From: JAIYDJ01 sp031398695
Lineage (GTDB): Bacteria; Pseudomonadota; Alphaproteobacteria; Rhodobacterales; Rhodobacteraceae
Direction of reading: 5' to 3'
Length of the DNA: 48,748 bases
Assembly: GCA_031398695.1 (NCBI GenBank)
Contig: JANNNU010000225.1
Span: 1 to 48,748, forward strand
Positions 7,703-15,662 of the stretch are shown piece by piece. The stretch's first letter is position 1; each line of letters begins with the position of its first letter. Made by a program: the position numbers and the translations under genes. The notes below the pieces were generated by a model, which saw only the letters and a list, made by a program, of their open reading frames with translations, did no database searches and was not told the origin of the DNA.

Positions 7703-9244
7703 ATGAACGAAGTGGCAGGACGCAGGGCACGGGGCGGCGGCGGCGGGGCGCGGCGGGCAGAGCGCACGGCGGTCAGCTTCGAGACGGCCCGGTTCATCCA
7801 GCGCAATATCCCGAACTTCGAGATCCTGAACGAAGAGGCGCTGCAGATCATCGAATGGAACGCCGACACCGTTCTGGAAGAGATCGGGGTCAATTTCGTC
7901 GAGAATCCGGGTGCCCTCGCGCTGTGGCGCGCTGCGGGGGCGGATGTGCAGGGCGAGCGGGTGCATATTCCGCGCGGGCTGGCGCGCAAGCTGTGCGCGA
8001 CCGCCCCGAGCGCCTTCACCCAATACGCCCGCAACGCCGAGCGCAATGTCGAGGTCGGCGGGCGCAATCTGGTGCTGGCCCCGGTCTATGGCCCGCCCTT
8101 CGTGCGCGATGCGGCCGGCGGGCGGCGCTATGCGACGATCCACGATTTCCAGAACTTCGTGAAGCTGGGCTACATGTCGAAGTGGCTGCACCATTCGGGC
8201 GGCACGGTGTGCGAGCCGACCGATGTGCCGGTCAACAAGCGCCATCTAGACATGTTGCACGCCCACATGACCCTGTCGGACAAGCCCTACATGGGGTCGG
8301 TGACCGAACCCAGCCGCGCGGCTGATTCGGTCGAGATGTCAAAGCTGCTGTTCGGCGCCGATTTCGTCGACCAGAACACGGTGATGACCAGCTTGATCAA
8401 CATCAACAGCCCGCTCACCTTCGACGGGATCATGATGGGCGCGCTCGAGGTCTATGCGCGCGCCAACCAAGCGGTGATCATCAGCCCGTTCATCGTCGGC
8501 GGGGCGATGGCTCCCGTCACCGTCGCAGGCACGCTGACGCAGGTGCTGGCCGAGGTGCTTGCGGGCGTCGCCTACAGCCAGCTTGTCCGCCCCGGCGCGC
8601 CGGTGATCTTTGGCGCCTTCGTGACCAGCATCGACATGAACTCGGGTGCGCCGACATTCGGTACGCCCGAGGCTGCGCACATCACCTATGGCGCGGGGCA
8701 ACTCGCGCGGCGGATGAACCTGCCCTACCGGTCGGGCGGGGCGTTCTGCGGATCGAAGCTGCCTGACGCGCAGGCCGCGTACGAGACGGCGAACAGCCTG
8801 AACATGGCGCTGCTGGCCGGCGTCAACTTCATGCTGCACGCCTGTGGTTGGCTGGAAGGCGGGCTGGTCAGCAGTTACGAGAAATTCGAGATGGACGCCG
8901 ACCAGCTGGGCACACTGCACCATCTGGCCAAGGGCATCATCATGGACGAAAACGGGCAGGGGATGGACGCCCTGCGCGAGGTCGGGCCGGGCGGCCATTT
9001 CCTGGGATGCGAACACACGCAGGCCAACTTCAAGTCGGCGTTCTGGCGTAGCGATCTGTTGGACTACAAGCCGTTCGAGACCTGGTTCGAGGAAGGTGCC
9101 CGCGACACGCAGGCGCTGGCGGGCGAGCGGGTGAGCAAGATGCTGGGCGACTATCAGGCCCCGGCGCTGGACGAAGGCATTCGCGACTCTCTGGACGCCT
9201 ACGTGGCCCGGCGCAAGTCCGACATGCCGGATGCGTTCATCTGA
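7703..9244 (+). CDS. trimethylamine methyltransferase (MttB) family protein, non-pyrrolysine type
   Basis: The 513-residue product matches the MttB superfamily TIM barrel (ALQIIEWNADTVLEEIGVNF near the start; GGAFCGSKLPDAQAAYETAN; PGGHFLGCEHTQANFKSAFW near the end). True trimethylamine MttB carries an in-frame amber codon read as pyrrolysine; this frame has none. It therefore belongs with the MtgB-like enzymes, which demethylate quaternary amines such as glycine betaine or proline betaine and pass the methyl group to a corrinoid protein. No corrinoid protein or reactivase gene is adjacent. The start has GGAGA seven bases upstream and avoids a 34-codon unsupported extension. The N-terminus is rich in Arg and Gly. 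The substrate is unknown. Confidence 0.88.
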   Translation: MNEVAGRRARGGGGGARRAERTAVSFETARFIQRNIPNFEILNEEALQIIEWNADTVLEEIGVNFVENPGALALWRAAGADVQGERVHIPRGLARKLCATAPSAFTQYARNAERNVEVGGRNLVLAPVYGPPFVRDAAGGRRYATIHDFQNFVKLGYMSKWLHHSGGTVCEPTDVPVNKRHLDMLHAHMTLSDKPYMGSVTEPSRAADSVEMSKLLFGADFVDQNTVMTSLININSPLTFDGIMMGALEVYARANQAVIISPFIVGGAMAPVTVAGTLTQVLAEVLAGVAYSQLVRPGAPVIFGAFVTSIDMNSGAPTFGTPEAAHITYGAGQLARRMNLPYRSGGAFCGSKLPDAQAAYETANSLNMALLAGVNFMLHACGWLEGGLVSSYEKFEMDADQLGTLHHLAKGIIMDENGQGMDALREVGPGGHFLGCEHTQANFKSAFWRSDLLDYKPFETWFEEGARDTQALAGERVSKMLGDYQAPALDEGIRDSLDAYVARRKSDMPDAFI

Positions 9245-9271
9245 CACGCGGCCGCAGCGCAATCGGAAACA

Positions 9272-9300
9272 ATGGCCCGCAGGCGCACCCTGCGGGCCAT
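9272..9300. terminator. bidirectional terminator-like hairpin
   Basis: ATGGCCCGCAG (9272-9282) pairs perfectly with CTGCGGGCCAT (9290-9300) over a 7-base loop, between two convergent genes (stops at 9244 and 9306). There is no U tract, so termination efficiency is uncertain. Confidence 0.5.
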
Positions 9301-9305
9301 CTGCG

Positions 9306-9593
9306 TCACACCGTTGCGTCGGGGCGTGGCAGCAGGCGCACCTCGCCCATCATCGCGATCAACAGCTCGATGTGGCGCGCCACCGGGTAGCCCGCGTCGC
9401 CGCTGCGCCGGATCGCCTCGATCCGGGCCTCTTCGCAGATCAGACGCGGCATGGCGCGGTCGGGCGATGCCATTCCATCGATCAGGCGCCGCAGATCACG
9501 TTCGCGGCGGTAATCGTCAAGGCCGCAGCGCGCGGCGCGGATCAGGATCCGCGGGCGTTTGAGGTCGGCGAGCAGGGCACGAAAATCGGTCAT
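9306..9593 (-). CDS. small conserved protein, DUF6477-like
   Basis: The 95-residue product MTDFRALLADLKRPRILIRAARCGLDDYRRERDLRRLI... is Arg-rich and predicted helical, with no membrane segment or signal. It resembles what I recall as the DUF6477 family of Rhodobacterales, often encoded beside a DUF6456 gene as here. RBS GGAG is seven bases before the ATG. The gene is divergent from the helix-turn-helix gene at 9812 and may be controlled from the shared 200-bp region. No function is known to me; the DUF name is from memory. Confidence 0.7.
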   Translation of the reverse strand: MTDFRALLADLKRPRILIRAARCGLDDYRRERDLRRLIDGMASPDRAMPRLICEEARIEAIRRSGDAGYPVARHIELLIAMMGEVRLLPRPDATV

Positions 9594-9724
9594 CGGTGTC
9601 TCCGGGTTGTCAGAAGGGCACCTTGCACCGACACAACCCCGCGTTGCGCTTTTGCAAAATTCAGCGTGCGCTGATTTCTTCTTTGTTTAGGATTTAGAAA
9701 CAATTATCGCAAAAGGCTCAGGAA

Positions 9725-9744
9725 TTAACCAATAGGTAACCAAT
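9725..9744 (+). promoter_or_regulatory. direct repeat with CtrA-like half sites
   Basis: TAACCAAT occurs at 9726-9733 and again at 9737-9744, an 11-bp period. The same bases read TTAA-N7-GTAAC (9725-9740), one mismatch from the CtrA consensus TTAA-N7-TTAA(C). It lies in the divergent region, about 70 bases before the preferred start at 9812. CtrA binding is speculative. Confidence 0.35.
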
Positions 9745-9811
9745 GCATCTCACGGTTGCAAAAGTGCAAGAGAGTCCGGCGCGGCCGGTCACTGCGGCGC
9801 GGGAGCCAGCC

Positions 9812-10930
9812 ATGCCTGCAAATCCGTCCATCCCGTGGACCTTGCCCCTTTGGGTCCCCGACGCCGTGCGACTGTATCTGCATCACACCGACCAGGGCCT
9901 GAGCCTGCGGGCTTTGGCGCGGCGCGAGGGGCGGCATGCCTCAACCGTGATGCGGCAGGTGCGCCGGTATGAAACCCGACGGGACGATCCCCTGATGGAC
10001 GAGGCGCTGGCTGCGCTGTCGCGCGGCCCGGGTCTGACCGTGGAGCCACTACTGCCCGCCCTTTCCCGCACAAAGGAACATTCGATGTCCGCACCGATCC
10101 GCCCTCAGACGCTTGAAATCGACGAGGCCACCCTGCTGCGCGAGGCGCGGCGCATCCTGCGGCGTCTGGCCGAACCGGGCGCGGTTCTGGCCATCGCACC
10201 TGACATGGAAAAGGCGGTGGTGCTGCGCGAGTTTCCCGATGGCCGCACGGCGCGCACCGGCGTGATGGACCGGGTGGTGGCGCAGGCCTTTGCGTTGAAG
10301 GACTGGATCGCGTGCCGCAAGTCCGGGCGCGTCACGAGCTATGAACTGACCGCGACGGGGCGCCTCGCGCTGAAGCGGATGATGGACAGCGAGCAGACCG
10401 GACTGGCCGAGGCCGCCACGCCGTTTGCCAACCAGCACCGTGATTGGGCCGAACGCGATGTGACGACCGAGGATGGGCCGCGAAAGCTGCGCTACAATCT
10501 GGCCGAAAGCCCGGTTTCGGCCTTGGGGCGGCGGCGCGACAAGGACGGCAAGCCGTTTCTCGAGGCGGATCTGGTGCAGGCGGCCGAACGCCTGCGCGAG
10601 GATTTCGAGGCAGCCCAGATGGGCCCGCGCGTCACGCAGAACTGGGACCGCTTTTTGACCGCCGGCGATCGGGGCGGCTTTCGCCCCGAGGCCGGCGGCC
10701 ATGGGCACAGCGGCGCGCGGGACCGCGTGGCACTGGCCCTGCGCGATCTGGGGCCGGGCCTGGGCGATGTGGTGCTCCGGGTCTGCTGCTTTCTGGAAGG
10801 CATCGAGGCGGCCGAACGGCGCATGGGCTGGGCTGCCCGGTCGGGCAAGATCGTGCTGCGCATCGCGCTGATGCGGTTGCGTCGCCACTATGACGAAACC
10901 TATGGCCGGTCCGGCCCGCTGATCGGCTAG
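9812..10930 (+). CDS. helix-turn-helix protein, DUF6456-like
   Basis: The 372-residue product starts MPANPSIPWTLPLWVPDAVRLYLHHTDQGLSLRALARREG. An N-terminal helix-turn-helix-like segment (residues about 22-55: GLSLRALARREGRHASTVMRQVRRYE) precedes a helical C-terminal region (RVTQNWDRFLTAGDRGG ... DLGPGLGDVVLRVCCFLEGIEAAERRMGW) that matches what I recall as DUF6456. It is probably a DNA-binding regulator. The ATG at 9812 has GGGAG seven bases upstream; an earlier in-frame ATG at 9743 overlaps the TAACCAAT repeats and lacks an RBS. No target can be assigned. Confidence 0.72.
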   Translation: MPANPSIPWTLPLWVPDAVRLYLHHTDQGLSLRALARREGRHASTVMRQVRRYETRRDDPLMDEALAALSRGPGLTVEPLLPALSRTKEHSMSAPIRPQTLEIDEATLLREARRILRRLAEPGAVLAIAPDMEKAVVLREFPDGRTARTGVMDRVVAQAFALKDWIACRKSGRVTSYELTATGRLALKRMMDSEQTGLAEAATPFANQHRDWAERDVTTEDGPRKLRYNLAESPVSALGRRRDKDGKPFLEADLVQAAERLREDFEAAQMGPRVTQNWDRFLTAGDRGGFRPEAGGHGHSGARDRVALALRDLGPGLGDVVLRVCCFLEGIEAAERRMGWAARSGKIVLRIALMRLRRHYDETYGRSGPLIG

Positions 10931-10943
10931 CCGCACCGCGGGG

Positions 10944-11516
10944 TCACGCGGCCACTCCGCGCACCACCAGCCCCACCGCCAGCGCCGCCAGCCAAAGTGC
11001 GGACGCGCGCCGCACCCAGACCACGCGCCGGGATGCCGCAGACGGCGACCCGGCGGCAATCGCCCCTGTCGCGGCCCAGGCGGCCGCAACGCCCCCGACC
11101 ATCGCCGCGAACAGGGCCACGGCGGCGGTCTGGTCTGCCGCGGCCGGCACCAGGACCAACCCAAAGACCAGCGCCTTGGGGTTCAGCAGGGTTGTCGTGA
11201 ACACGCCCGTCGCTGTGACGGCGCGTGGCGCCTGTGCGCCGCCTGGCTCGCGCCACAGACCCAGCGCCAACACCCCGACCCAGATCCCCGCCGCGACCGA
11301 GATCGCCGGTGCGGCAACCGGCAGATCCGTCAATCCGCGCCGCGCCAGGATCGACAGCGGCAGCACGACGATCAGATAGGCCGACAGCTCGAACGGGATC
11401 AGCGCCAACGCCTTGCGCCAGCCGCGCTCGGTCCCGGCGACGAACAGCAGCGTGTTGGTCGGACCCGGCGTGACCAGCAGGGCCAGAACAGCCGCGGTAT
11501 ACGCGAACCATGTCAT
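10944..11516 (-). CDS. LysE/RhtB-family exporter
   Basis: The 190-residue inner-membrane protein has about six hydrophobic segments. Its start, TWFAYTAAVLALLVTPGPTNTLLFVAGTERGWRKAL, carries the family motif LxxTPGPxN, and VFTTTLLNPKALVFGLVLVP is the second conserved motif. LysE/RhtB proteins export amino acids or related compounds. The stop is 13 bases from that of the convergent DUF6456-like gene. The RBS is weak. Substrate unknown. Confidence 0.87.
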   Translation of the reverse strand: MTWFAYTAAVLALLVTPGPTNTLLFVAGTERGWRKALALIPFELSAYLIVVLPLSILARRGLTDLPVAAPAISVAAGIWVGVLALGLWREPGGAQAPRAVTATGVFTTTLLNPKALVFGLVLVPAAADQTAAVALFAAMVGGVAAAWAATGAIAAGSPSAASRRVVWVRRASALWLAALAVGLVVRGVAA

Positions 11517-11582
11517 GATCGCTGCATGCCACAGGGCGGGCGGACAGGCCAGTGACCTGCCCGCTGCGCCGTCAGGCCGGCA

Positions 11583-12281
11583 TCAGGCCTTGGCGCTTCC
11601 GACCGGAAAGGTCACGCCTGCGGCATGGACCAGTCCCGCCGCCAGACCACCGGCCAGCGGCGCCACGATGAACACCCACAGGTCCGCCAGCGCCTTGCCG
11701 CCGACCAGAACCGCCGGACCGAACGAGCGCGCCGGGTTGACCGAAACCCCGGTCACGTTGATCCCGACCAGATGGATCGCGGCCAGCGTCAGCCCGATGG
11801 CCAGCCCGGCCAGCGCCGCCGGCGACGCGCTGGCGGTCGCCCCCAGAATCACCGTCACGAACAGGAACGTCATGACCACCTCGAACGTCAGCGCGGCACC
11901 CAGCGAGTATTCCCCCAGATATCCCGCACCAAAGCCGTTCTGCCCCAGCCCGTTCACCGCGACCGCATAGTCCGCCCGGCCGCTGGCGATGGCCAGCAGC
12001 AGCGCCGCCCCCAGCAATGCACCAGCACACTGCGCGACCGCGTATCCGGCAAACTCGGACAGCGTCATGCGCCCCGCCGCCACCATCCCCAACGACACCG
12101 CCGGGTTCAGATGCGCGCCCGAAATCGCCCCCAGCCCATAAGCCGCCGCGACTATGGCCAGCCCGAACGCCAGCGAAATGCCGGTCAGCCCGATGTCGGC
12201 CCCCGCCAGCACCGCCGAGCCGCACCCGAACAATACGAGGATCAAGGTTCCCAGCGCCTCTGCAATCAATTTCTTGGTCAT
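11583..12281 (-). CDS. aqpZ: aquaporin Z-type water channel
   Basis: The 232-residue MIP-family channel has six membrane segments and the two NPA loops, SGAHLNPAVS and VSVNPARSFGP. The selectivity-filter His (AAIHLVG) and Arg (NPAR) of AqpZ are present. The position matching E. coli AqpZ Thr183, three residues before the second Asn, is Val here (VTGVSVNPAR against VTNTSVNPAR). MTKKLIAEALGTLILV is the usual AqpZ start and has GGAGG upstream; an ATG eight codons earlier was not chosen. It is divergent from lipA. Confidence 0.9.
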   Translation of the reverse strand: MTKKLIAEALGTLILVLFGCGSAVLAGADIGLTGISLAFGLAIVAAAYGLGAISGAHLNPAVSLGMVAAGRMTLSEFAGYAVAQCAGALLGAALLLAIASGRADYAVAVNGLGQNGFGAGYLGEYSLGAALTFEVVMTFLFVTVILGATASASPAALAGLAIGLTLAAIHLVGINVTGVSVNPARSFGPAVLVGGKALADLWVFIVAPLAGGLAAGLVHAAGVTFPVGSAKA

Positions 12282-12402
12282 GTTCCCTCCGATCGGCCGT
12301 CCCACCAGCCGTGGTTGCAGGGCAGCTTGCCGGTGGCACCGGTTGCCTTCACCCCAAAGGAAGCCTACTTTGAGCCAAAGGACCTGTCAGGGGGAATTTC
12401 CA

Positions 12403-13353
12403 TTGCGCGATCTCAGGCTGCCGGACGAACGCCACCCCGAAAAGGCGCATCGGCCCGACAACGTCCAGCCGAAGAAACCCGACTGGATCCGGGTCAAGGC
12501 CCCGACCTCCGAAGGCTACAAGAAGACGCGCGACATCCTGCGCGCGGGCAAACTGGTGACCGTGTGCGAAGAGGCCGGCTGCCCCAACGTCGGCGAATGC
12601 TGGTCTCAGGGCCACGCCACCATGATGATCATGGGCGAGATCTGCACCCGCGGCTGCACCTTCTGCAACGTCGCGACCGGCAAGCCCGCGCCGCTGAACC
12701 CGTTCGAACCTGCCAAAGTAGCACAGGCGGTGGCGCAGCTGGGCCTGAACCACGTCGTCATCACGTCGGTCGACCGCGACGACCTCGACGACGGCGGGGC
12801 GGAACATTTCGCCATGACGATCCGCGCCATCCGCCGCCACGCGCCCGGCACCACGATCGAGATTCTGACCCCTGATTTCCTGAAATGCGCCCCCTCGGCG
12901 CTCGAAACCGTGGTCGCGGCCAAACCCGACGTGTTCAACCACAACCTTGAAACCGTGCCGGGCCTCTACCCGACCGTCCGCCCCGGCGCGCGATATTTCG
13001 CGTCGCTGCGCCTGTTGCAGAGGGTCAAGGAACTGGACCCCGCGATGTTCACCAAATCAGGCATCATGGTGGGGCTGGGCGAGGACCGCCAGGGTGTCGC
13101 GCAGGTGATGGACGACATGCGCGCGGCGGATGTCGATTTCCTGACGATCGGCCAATATCTGCAACCGACACCCAAGCACCACCGGGTCGACCGTTTCGTG
13201 ACGCCGGACGAATTCAAGGCGTACGAATCTGCGGCGTTCGGCAAGGGGTTCCTTATGGTGTCGGCCACCCCGCTGACCCGGTCGTCCTACCACGCGGGCG
13301 AGGATTTCGCGGCGTTGCGCGCCGCCCGAATGGCAAAACTCGGGCGGGCATAG
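12403..13353 (+). CDS. lipA: lipoyl synthase
   Basis: This radical-SAM enzyme inserts two sulfurs into octanoyl-lipoyl domains. The auxiliary cluster motif CEEAGCPNVGEC (CX4CX5C) precedes the radical-SAM motif CTRGCTFC (CX3CX2C), and the C-terminal RSSYHAG serine ligand region is present. The start is TTG: LRDLRLPDERHPEKAH matches the usual alphaproteobacterial N-terminus MRDLR.PE.RHPEKAH, and AGGGGGA lies seven bases upstream. The longer reading frame to 12154 runs into aqpZ. The resulting 316 residues is the normal family length. The gene appears single and divergent from aqpZ. Confidence 0.95.
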   Translation: MRDLRLPDERHPEKAHRPDNVQPKKPDWIRVKAPTSEGYKKTRDILRAGKLVTVCEEAGCPNVGECWSQGHATMMIMGEICTRGCTFCNVATGKPAPLNPFEPAKVAQAVAQLGLNHVVITSVDRDDLDDGGAEHFAMTIRAIRRHAPGTTIEILTPDFLKCAPSALETVVAAKPDVFNHNLETVPGLYPTVRPGARYFASLRLLQRVKELDPAMFTKSGIMVGLGEDRQGVAQVMDDMRAADVDFLTIGQYLQPTPKHHRVDRFVTPDEFKAYESAAFGKGFLMVSATPLTRSSYHAGEDFAALRAARMAKLGRA

Positions 13354-13370
13354 CCCTTGCGGCCCCGGCG

Positions 13371-14261
13371 TCACTCGACCGCCGGCACCGCCTTGAGATA
13401 AGCCGCCACCGCCGCCCGGTCGTTTTCCGGCAGGCGGGCCATGTTTTCGACGACATGCACCATCGTGCCACCGACCGAATCATAGTCGGGCGTGAAGCCA
13501 GAGGTCAGATATTCGATGATCTCGCCTTCCGACCAGTCCAGTGCTCCGGGGGTGATGTTCGGGATGCTGCCCCTGCCGTCCGGGTTCGGCGCACCGGCCA
13601 ACCATCGGCTGCGGTCCAGCCCGCCAAGCGCGGTGCGCGGGGTATGGCACTCGCCGCAATGCGCCAGCGCCTCGGCGATGTAGCGCCCGCGTTCGACCTC
13701 GGGTGTCGCGGCGTCGGCCAGAACCCAGTCGTCCCGCTCGAACAGCAGCTTCCAGCCGCCCAGCGACCGGCGGATGTTGTAGGGAAACCCGACGTCGTGC
13801 GCCCGGCTGGGGGTGGCATCGGCGGGCAGGGTGGCCATATACGCGATCAAGTCGGCCGCGTCCTGCGGGACCATCTTGTTGTAGGCGGTGTAGGGCAGGG
13901 CTGGGTAATAGTGCGCGCCCACCGGCGATACACCGTCCATCACCGCACTGGCGACCTCGACCGGGGTCCATCCGCCGATGCCTTGCTCCGCGTCGGTCGA
14001 GATATTGGGGGCATAGAAGGTGCCAAAGGCGGTCGCAAACGCCATGCCCCCGGCCAGAACCCGTTGCGCGTCCGTGGTCGCCCCGGGCGCCATGTGGCAC
14101 GACGCGCACCCCGCCGCCCAGAATACCGGCTCGCCGGCCACAGGATCGCCAGTCAGTCCGGCCACGGCCGCCGAGTGTTCGCGCGACGGCGCGGTCAGCA
14201 CCCAGGCCGCGCCCGCCCCGATCAAGACCACCCCAACCAAAGCCAGTAACGAACGGCGCAT
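13371..14261 (-). CDS. dihaem cytochrome c
   Basis: The 296-residue product has an N-terminal signal or anchor (MRRSLLALVGVVLIGAGAAWVL) and two class I haem motifs, CASCH near residue 55 and CGECH near residue 200. Each is followed by a cytochrome c-like domain with a likely Met ligand (TAYNKMVPQDAADLIAYMATLP; ENMARLPENDRAAVAAYL). The pattern resembles cytochrome subunits of membrane alcohol or sugar dehydrogenases, which usually have three haems; here there are two and no dehydrogenase gene is adjacent. The ATG at 14261 was preferred because AAAGGA is eight bases upstream; another ATG is two codons earlier. Electron partner unknown. Confidence 0.88.
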   Translation of the reverse strand: MRRSLLALVGVVLIGAGAAWVLTAPSREHSAAVAGLTGDPVAGEPVFWAAGCASCHMAPGATTDAQRVLAGGMAFATAFGTFYAPNISTDAEQGIGGWTPVEVASAVMDGVSPVGAHYYPALPYTAYNKMVPQDAADLIAYMATLPADATPSRAHDVGFPYNIRRSLGGWKLLFERDDWVLADAATPEVERGRYIAEALAHCGECHTPRTALGGLDRSRWLAGAPNPDGRGSIPNITPGALDWSEGEIIEYLTSGFTPDYDSVGGTMVHVVENMARLPENDRAAVAAYLKAVPAVE

Positions 14262-14320
14262 CGGCATTTTCCTTTGTTCAGGGTCGCGACCGCCCGACAG
14301 GGCCGACCGCATGACGTGAA

Positions 14321-14353
14321 CCATACGTAAGCCATACGTCAGCCATACGCTAA
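14321..14353. repeat. three 11-bp direct repeats upstream of the cytochrome gene
   Basis: CCATACGTAAG, CCATACGTCAG and CCATACGCTAA follow each other without gaps. The period matches one helical turn. They start 60 bases upstream of the dihaem cytochrome start codon, where a regulator could bind as an array. Confidence 0.8.
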
Positions 14354-14383
14354 ACAGCCGTTTCTTTCGGCCGCTGTCACGAT

Positions 14384-14416
14384 TGCGTCAGCGCCTTGCG
14401 TCAGCGCCTTGCGTCA
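14384..14416. repeat. 13-bp direct repeats (2.5 copies)
   Basis: TGCGTCAGCGCCT occurs twice in tandem (14384-14396, 14397-14409), followed by a partial copy TGCGTCA. It lies between the 57-codon gene and the cytochrome gene, next to the 11-bp repeats. Confidence 0.85.
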
Positions 14417-14427
14417 CGGGGCTAGCG

Positions 14428-14601
14428 TCAGGGGGCCCGCAGCCGTCCGTTCACGCTCAACCCTTCGGGCCAGCCCCAGATCAGCCCGATCCCCCACAGC
14501 GCCAGACAGACGGCCACCACCCCCAGAACCAGCTTGACGCGCGCCCACGACGGCGGATGGCGCGCCCATTGCGACATCCGCATCAACCAGTGCAGGTTCA
14601 T
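14428..14601 (-). CDS. small membrane protein coupled to hpt
   Basis: A 57-residue reading frame, MNLHWLMRMSQWARHPPSWA..., has one clear membrane segment (VKLVLGVVAVCLALWGIGLIWGW) preceded by a basic, aromatic stretch and followed by a short tail ending NGRLRAP. Its ATG overlaps the hpt stop in an ATGA, so translation should be coupled. I recall similar short proteins after hpt in other Rhodobacteraceae. It has the features of a real gene but no known function. Confidence 0.78.
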   Translation of the reverse strand: MNLHWLMRMSQWARHPPSWARVKLVLGVVAVCLALWGIGLIWGWPEGLSVNGRLRAP

Positions 14602-15146
14602 GGCGCACCATCGGTGAACCGCACCTTGCCAATGTAGGGCAGGTTGCGGTTTCGTTGAGCAAAATCAATGCCGTAGCCCACGACGAACTCGTCGGGGATG
14701 TCAAACCCGGTCCAGGTCGCGCGGATGTCTACCTCGCGCCGCGACGGCTTGTCGAGCAGCGCGCACACCTCCAGCCGGGCGGGACCGCGCGACCGCAGCA
14801 GGTTGACCACGTGGTGCAGCGTAAAGCCGGTATCGACGATATCCTCGACGACCAGCACGTCGCGCCCGGCAATCTCGCCGCGCAAGTCCTTGAGGATACG
14901 CACTTCCCGGCTGGAATGCATCGCATCGCCATAGCTCGACGCCTCGAGGAAGTCGACCTCCACGGGCAGGTCGATCTCGCGCACGAGGTCGGCGATGAAC
15001 ACGAACGACCCGCGCAAAAGACCCACCACGATCAGCCGGTCCGACCCGGCATAGAACGCCGCGATCTCGCGCGCCAGCGCCTCGACCCGCGCGGCAATCG
15101 CCTTGGCGCTGATCATCTGGTCGATCACGTAGGGGCGTTGCGGCAT
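14598..15146 (-). CDS. hpt: hypoxanthine phosphoribosyltransferase
   Basis: The 182-residue purine salvage enzyme makes IMP (and GMP) from the free base and PRPP. The PRPP-binding motif VLVVEDIVDTGFTL and the flexible-loop region LEASSYGDAMHSS are clear, as is the base-binding end (DIPDEFVVGYGIDFAQRNRNLPYIG). The length is normal. AAGAGG lies upstream of the ATG. It is divergent from the RatA-type gene and coupled to the small membrane protein downstream. Confidence 0.95.
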   Translation of the reverse strand: MPQRPYVIDQMISAKAIAARVEALAREIAAFYAGSDRLIVVGLLRGSFVFIADLVREIDLPVEVDFLEASSYGDAMHSSREVRILKDLRGEIAGRDVLVVEDIVDTGFTLHHVVNLLRSRGPARLEVCALLDKPSRREVDIRATWTGFDIPDEFVVGYGIDFAQRNRNLPYIGKVRFTDGAP

Positions 15147-15212
15147 GTGGACCTCTTGATTTCCCTGTCCGGTCTAACCAATACAGGCGTCCAAGTCACG
15201 CTTCAGGACGAC

Positions 15213-15662
15213 ATGCCCCACCACCACGAAACCCGCCAGCTGCCCCATTCCGCCGCCCAGATGTATGCACTGGTGGCCGACGTGGCGCGATATCCTGAAT
15301 TCCTGCCATGGAATTCGGCCGCGCGCATAAGGCAGCGCTATCCGATCCAAGGCGGCGAGGTGATGGAGGCGGATCTTGTCATCAGCTTCAAGGTGTTCCG
15401 CGAAAAGTTCGGCAGCCGCGTCGTGCTGTATCCCGACCGCGGGCGGATCGAGACGGAATACCTCGACGGGCCGCTGAAGCATCTGAAATCGGTCTGGCTG
15501 TTCCGCGATCTGCCCTCGGGCGGCAGCGAGGTGGATTTCACGGTCGATTTCGAGTTTCGAAACGCCATCCTCGCCTCGGTCATCGGGCTGGTGTTCAATG
15601 AGGCGATGACCCGCATCGTGCGCGCCTTCGAAACCCGCGCGACGGTGATCTACGGACGCTGA
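15213..15662 (+). CDS. RatA/COQ10-family START-domain protein (ubiquinone-binding type)
   Basis: The 149-residue product reads MPHHHETRQLPHSAAQMYALVADVARYPEFLPWNSAARIR..., the standard polyketide cyclase/START-like pattern of COQ10 homologues (YPxFLPW, FKVFREKFGSRV, DFEFRNAILASVIGLVFNEA). Alphaproteobacterial members are thought to bind ubiquinone; the name RatA comes from an E. coli relative reported to affect ribosome assembly. The ATG at 15213 has AGGA five bases upstream. The 3' end overlaps the convergent cinA-type gene by 13 bases. Confidence 0.9.
   Translation: MPHHHETRQLPHSAAQMYALVADVARYPEFLPWNSAARIRQRYPIQGGEVMEADLVISFKVFREKFGSRVVLYPDRGRIETEYLDGPLKHLKSVWLFRDLPSGGSEVDFTVDFEFRNAILASVIGLVFNEAMTRIVRAFETRATVIYGR

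Noticed and set aside
7703..9244. Possible pyrrolysine (amber) codon in the MttB-family gene
   Set aside because: The frame is open throughout with no TAG, so it is the non-pyrrolysine type.
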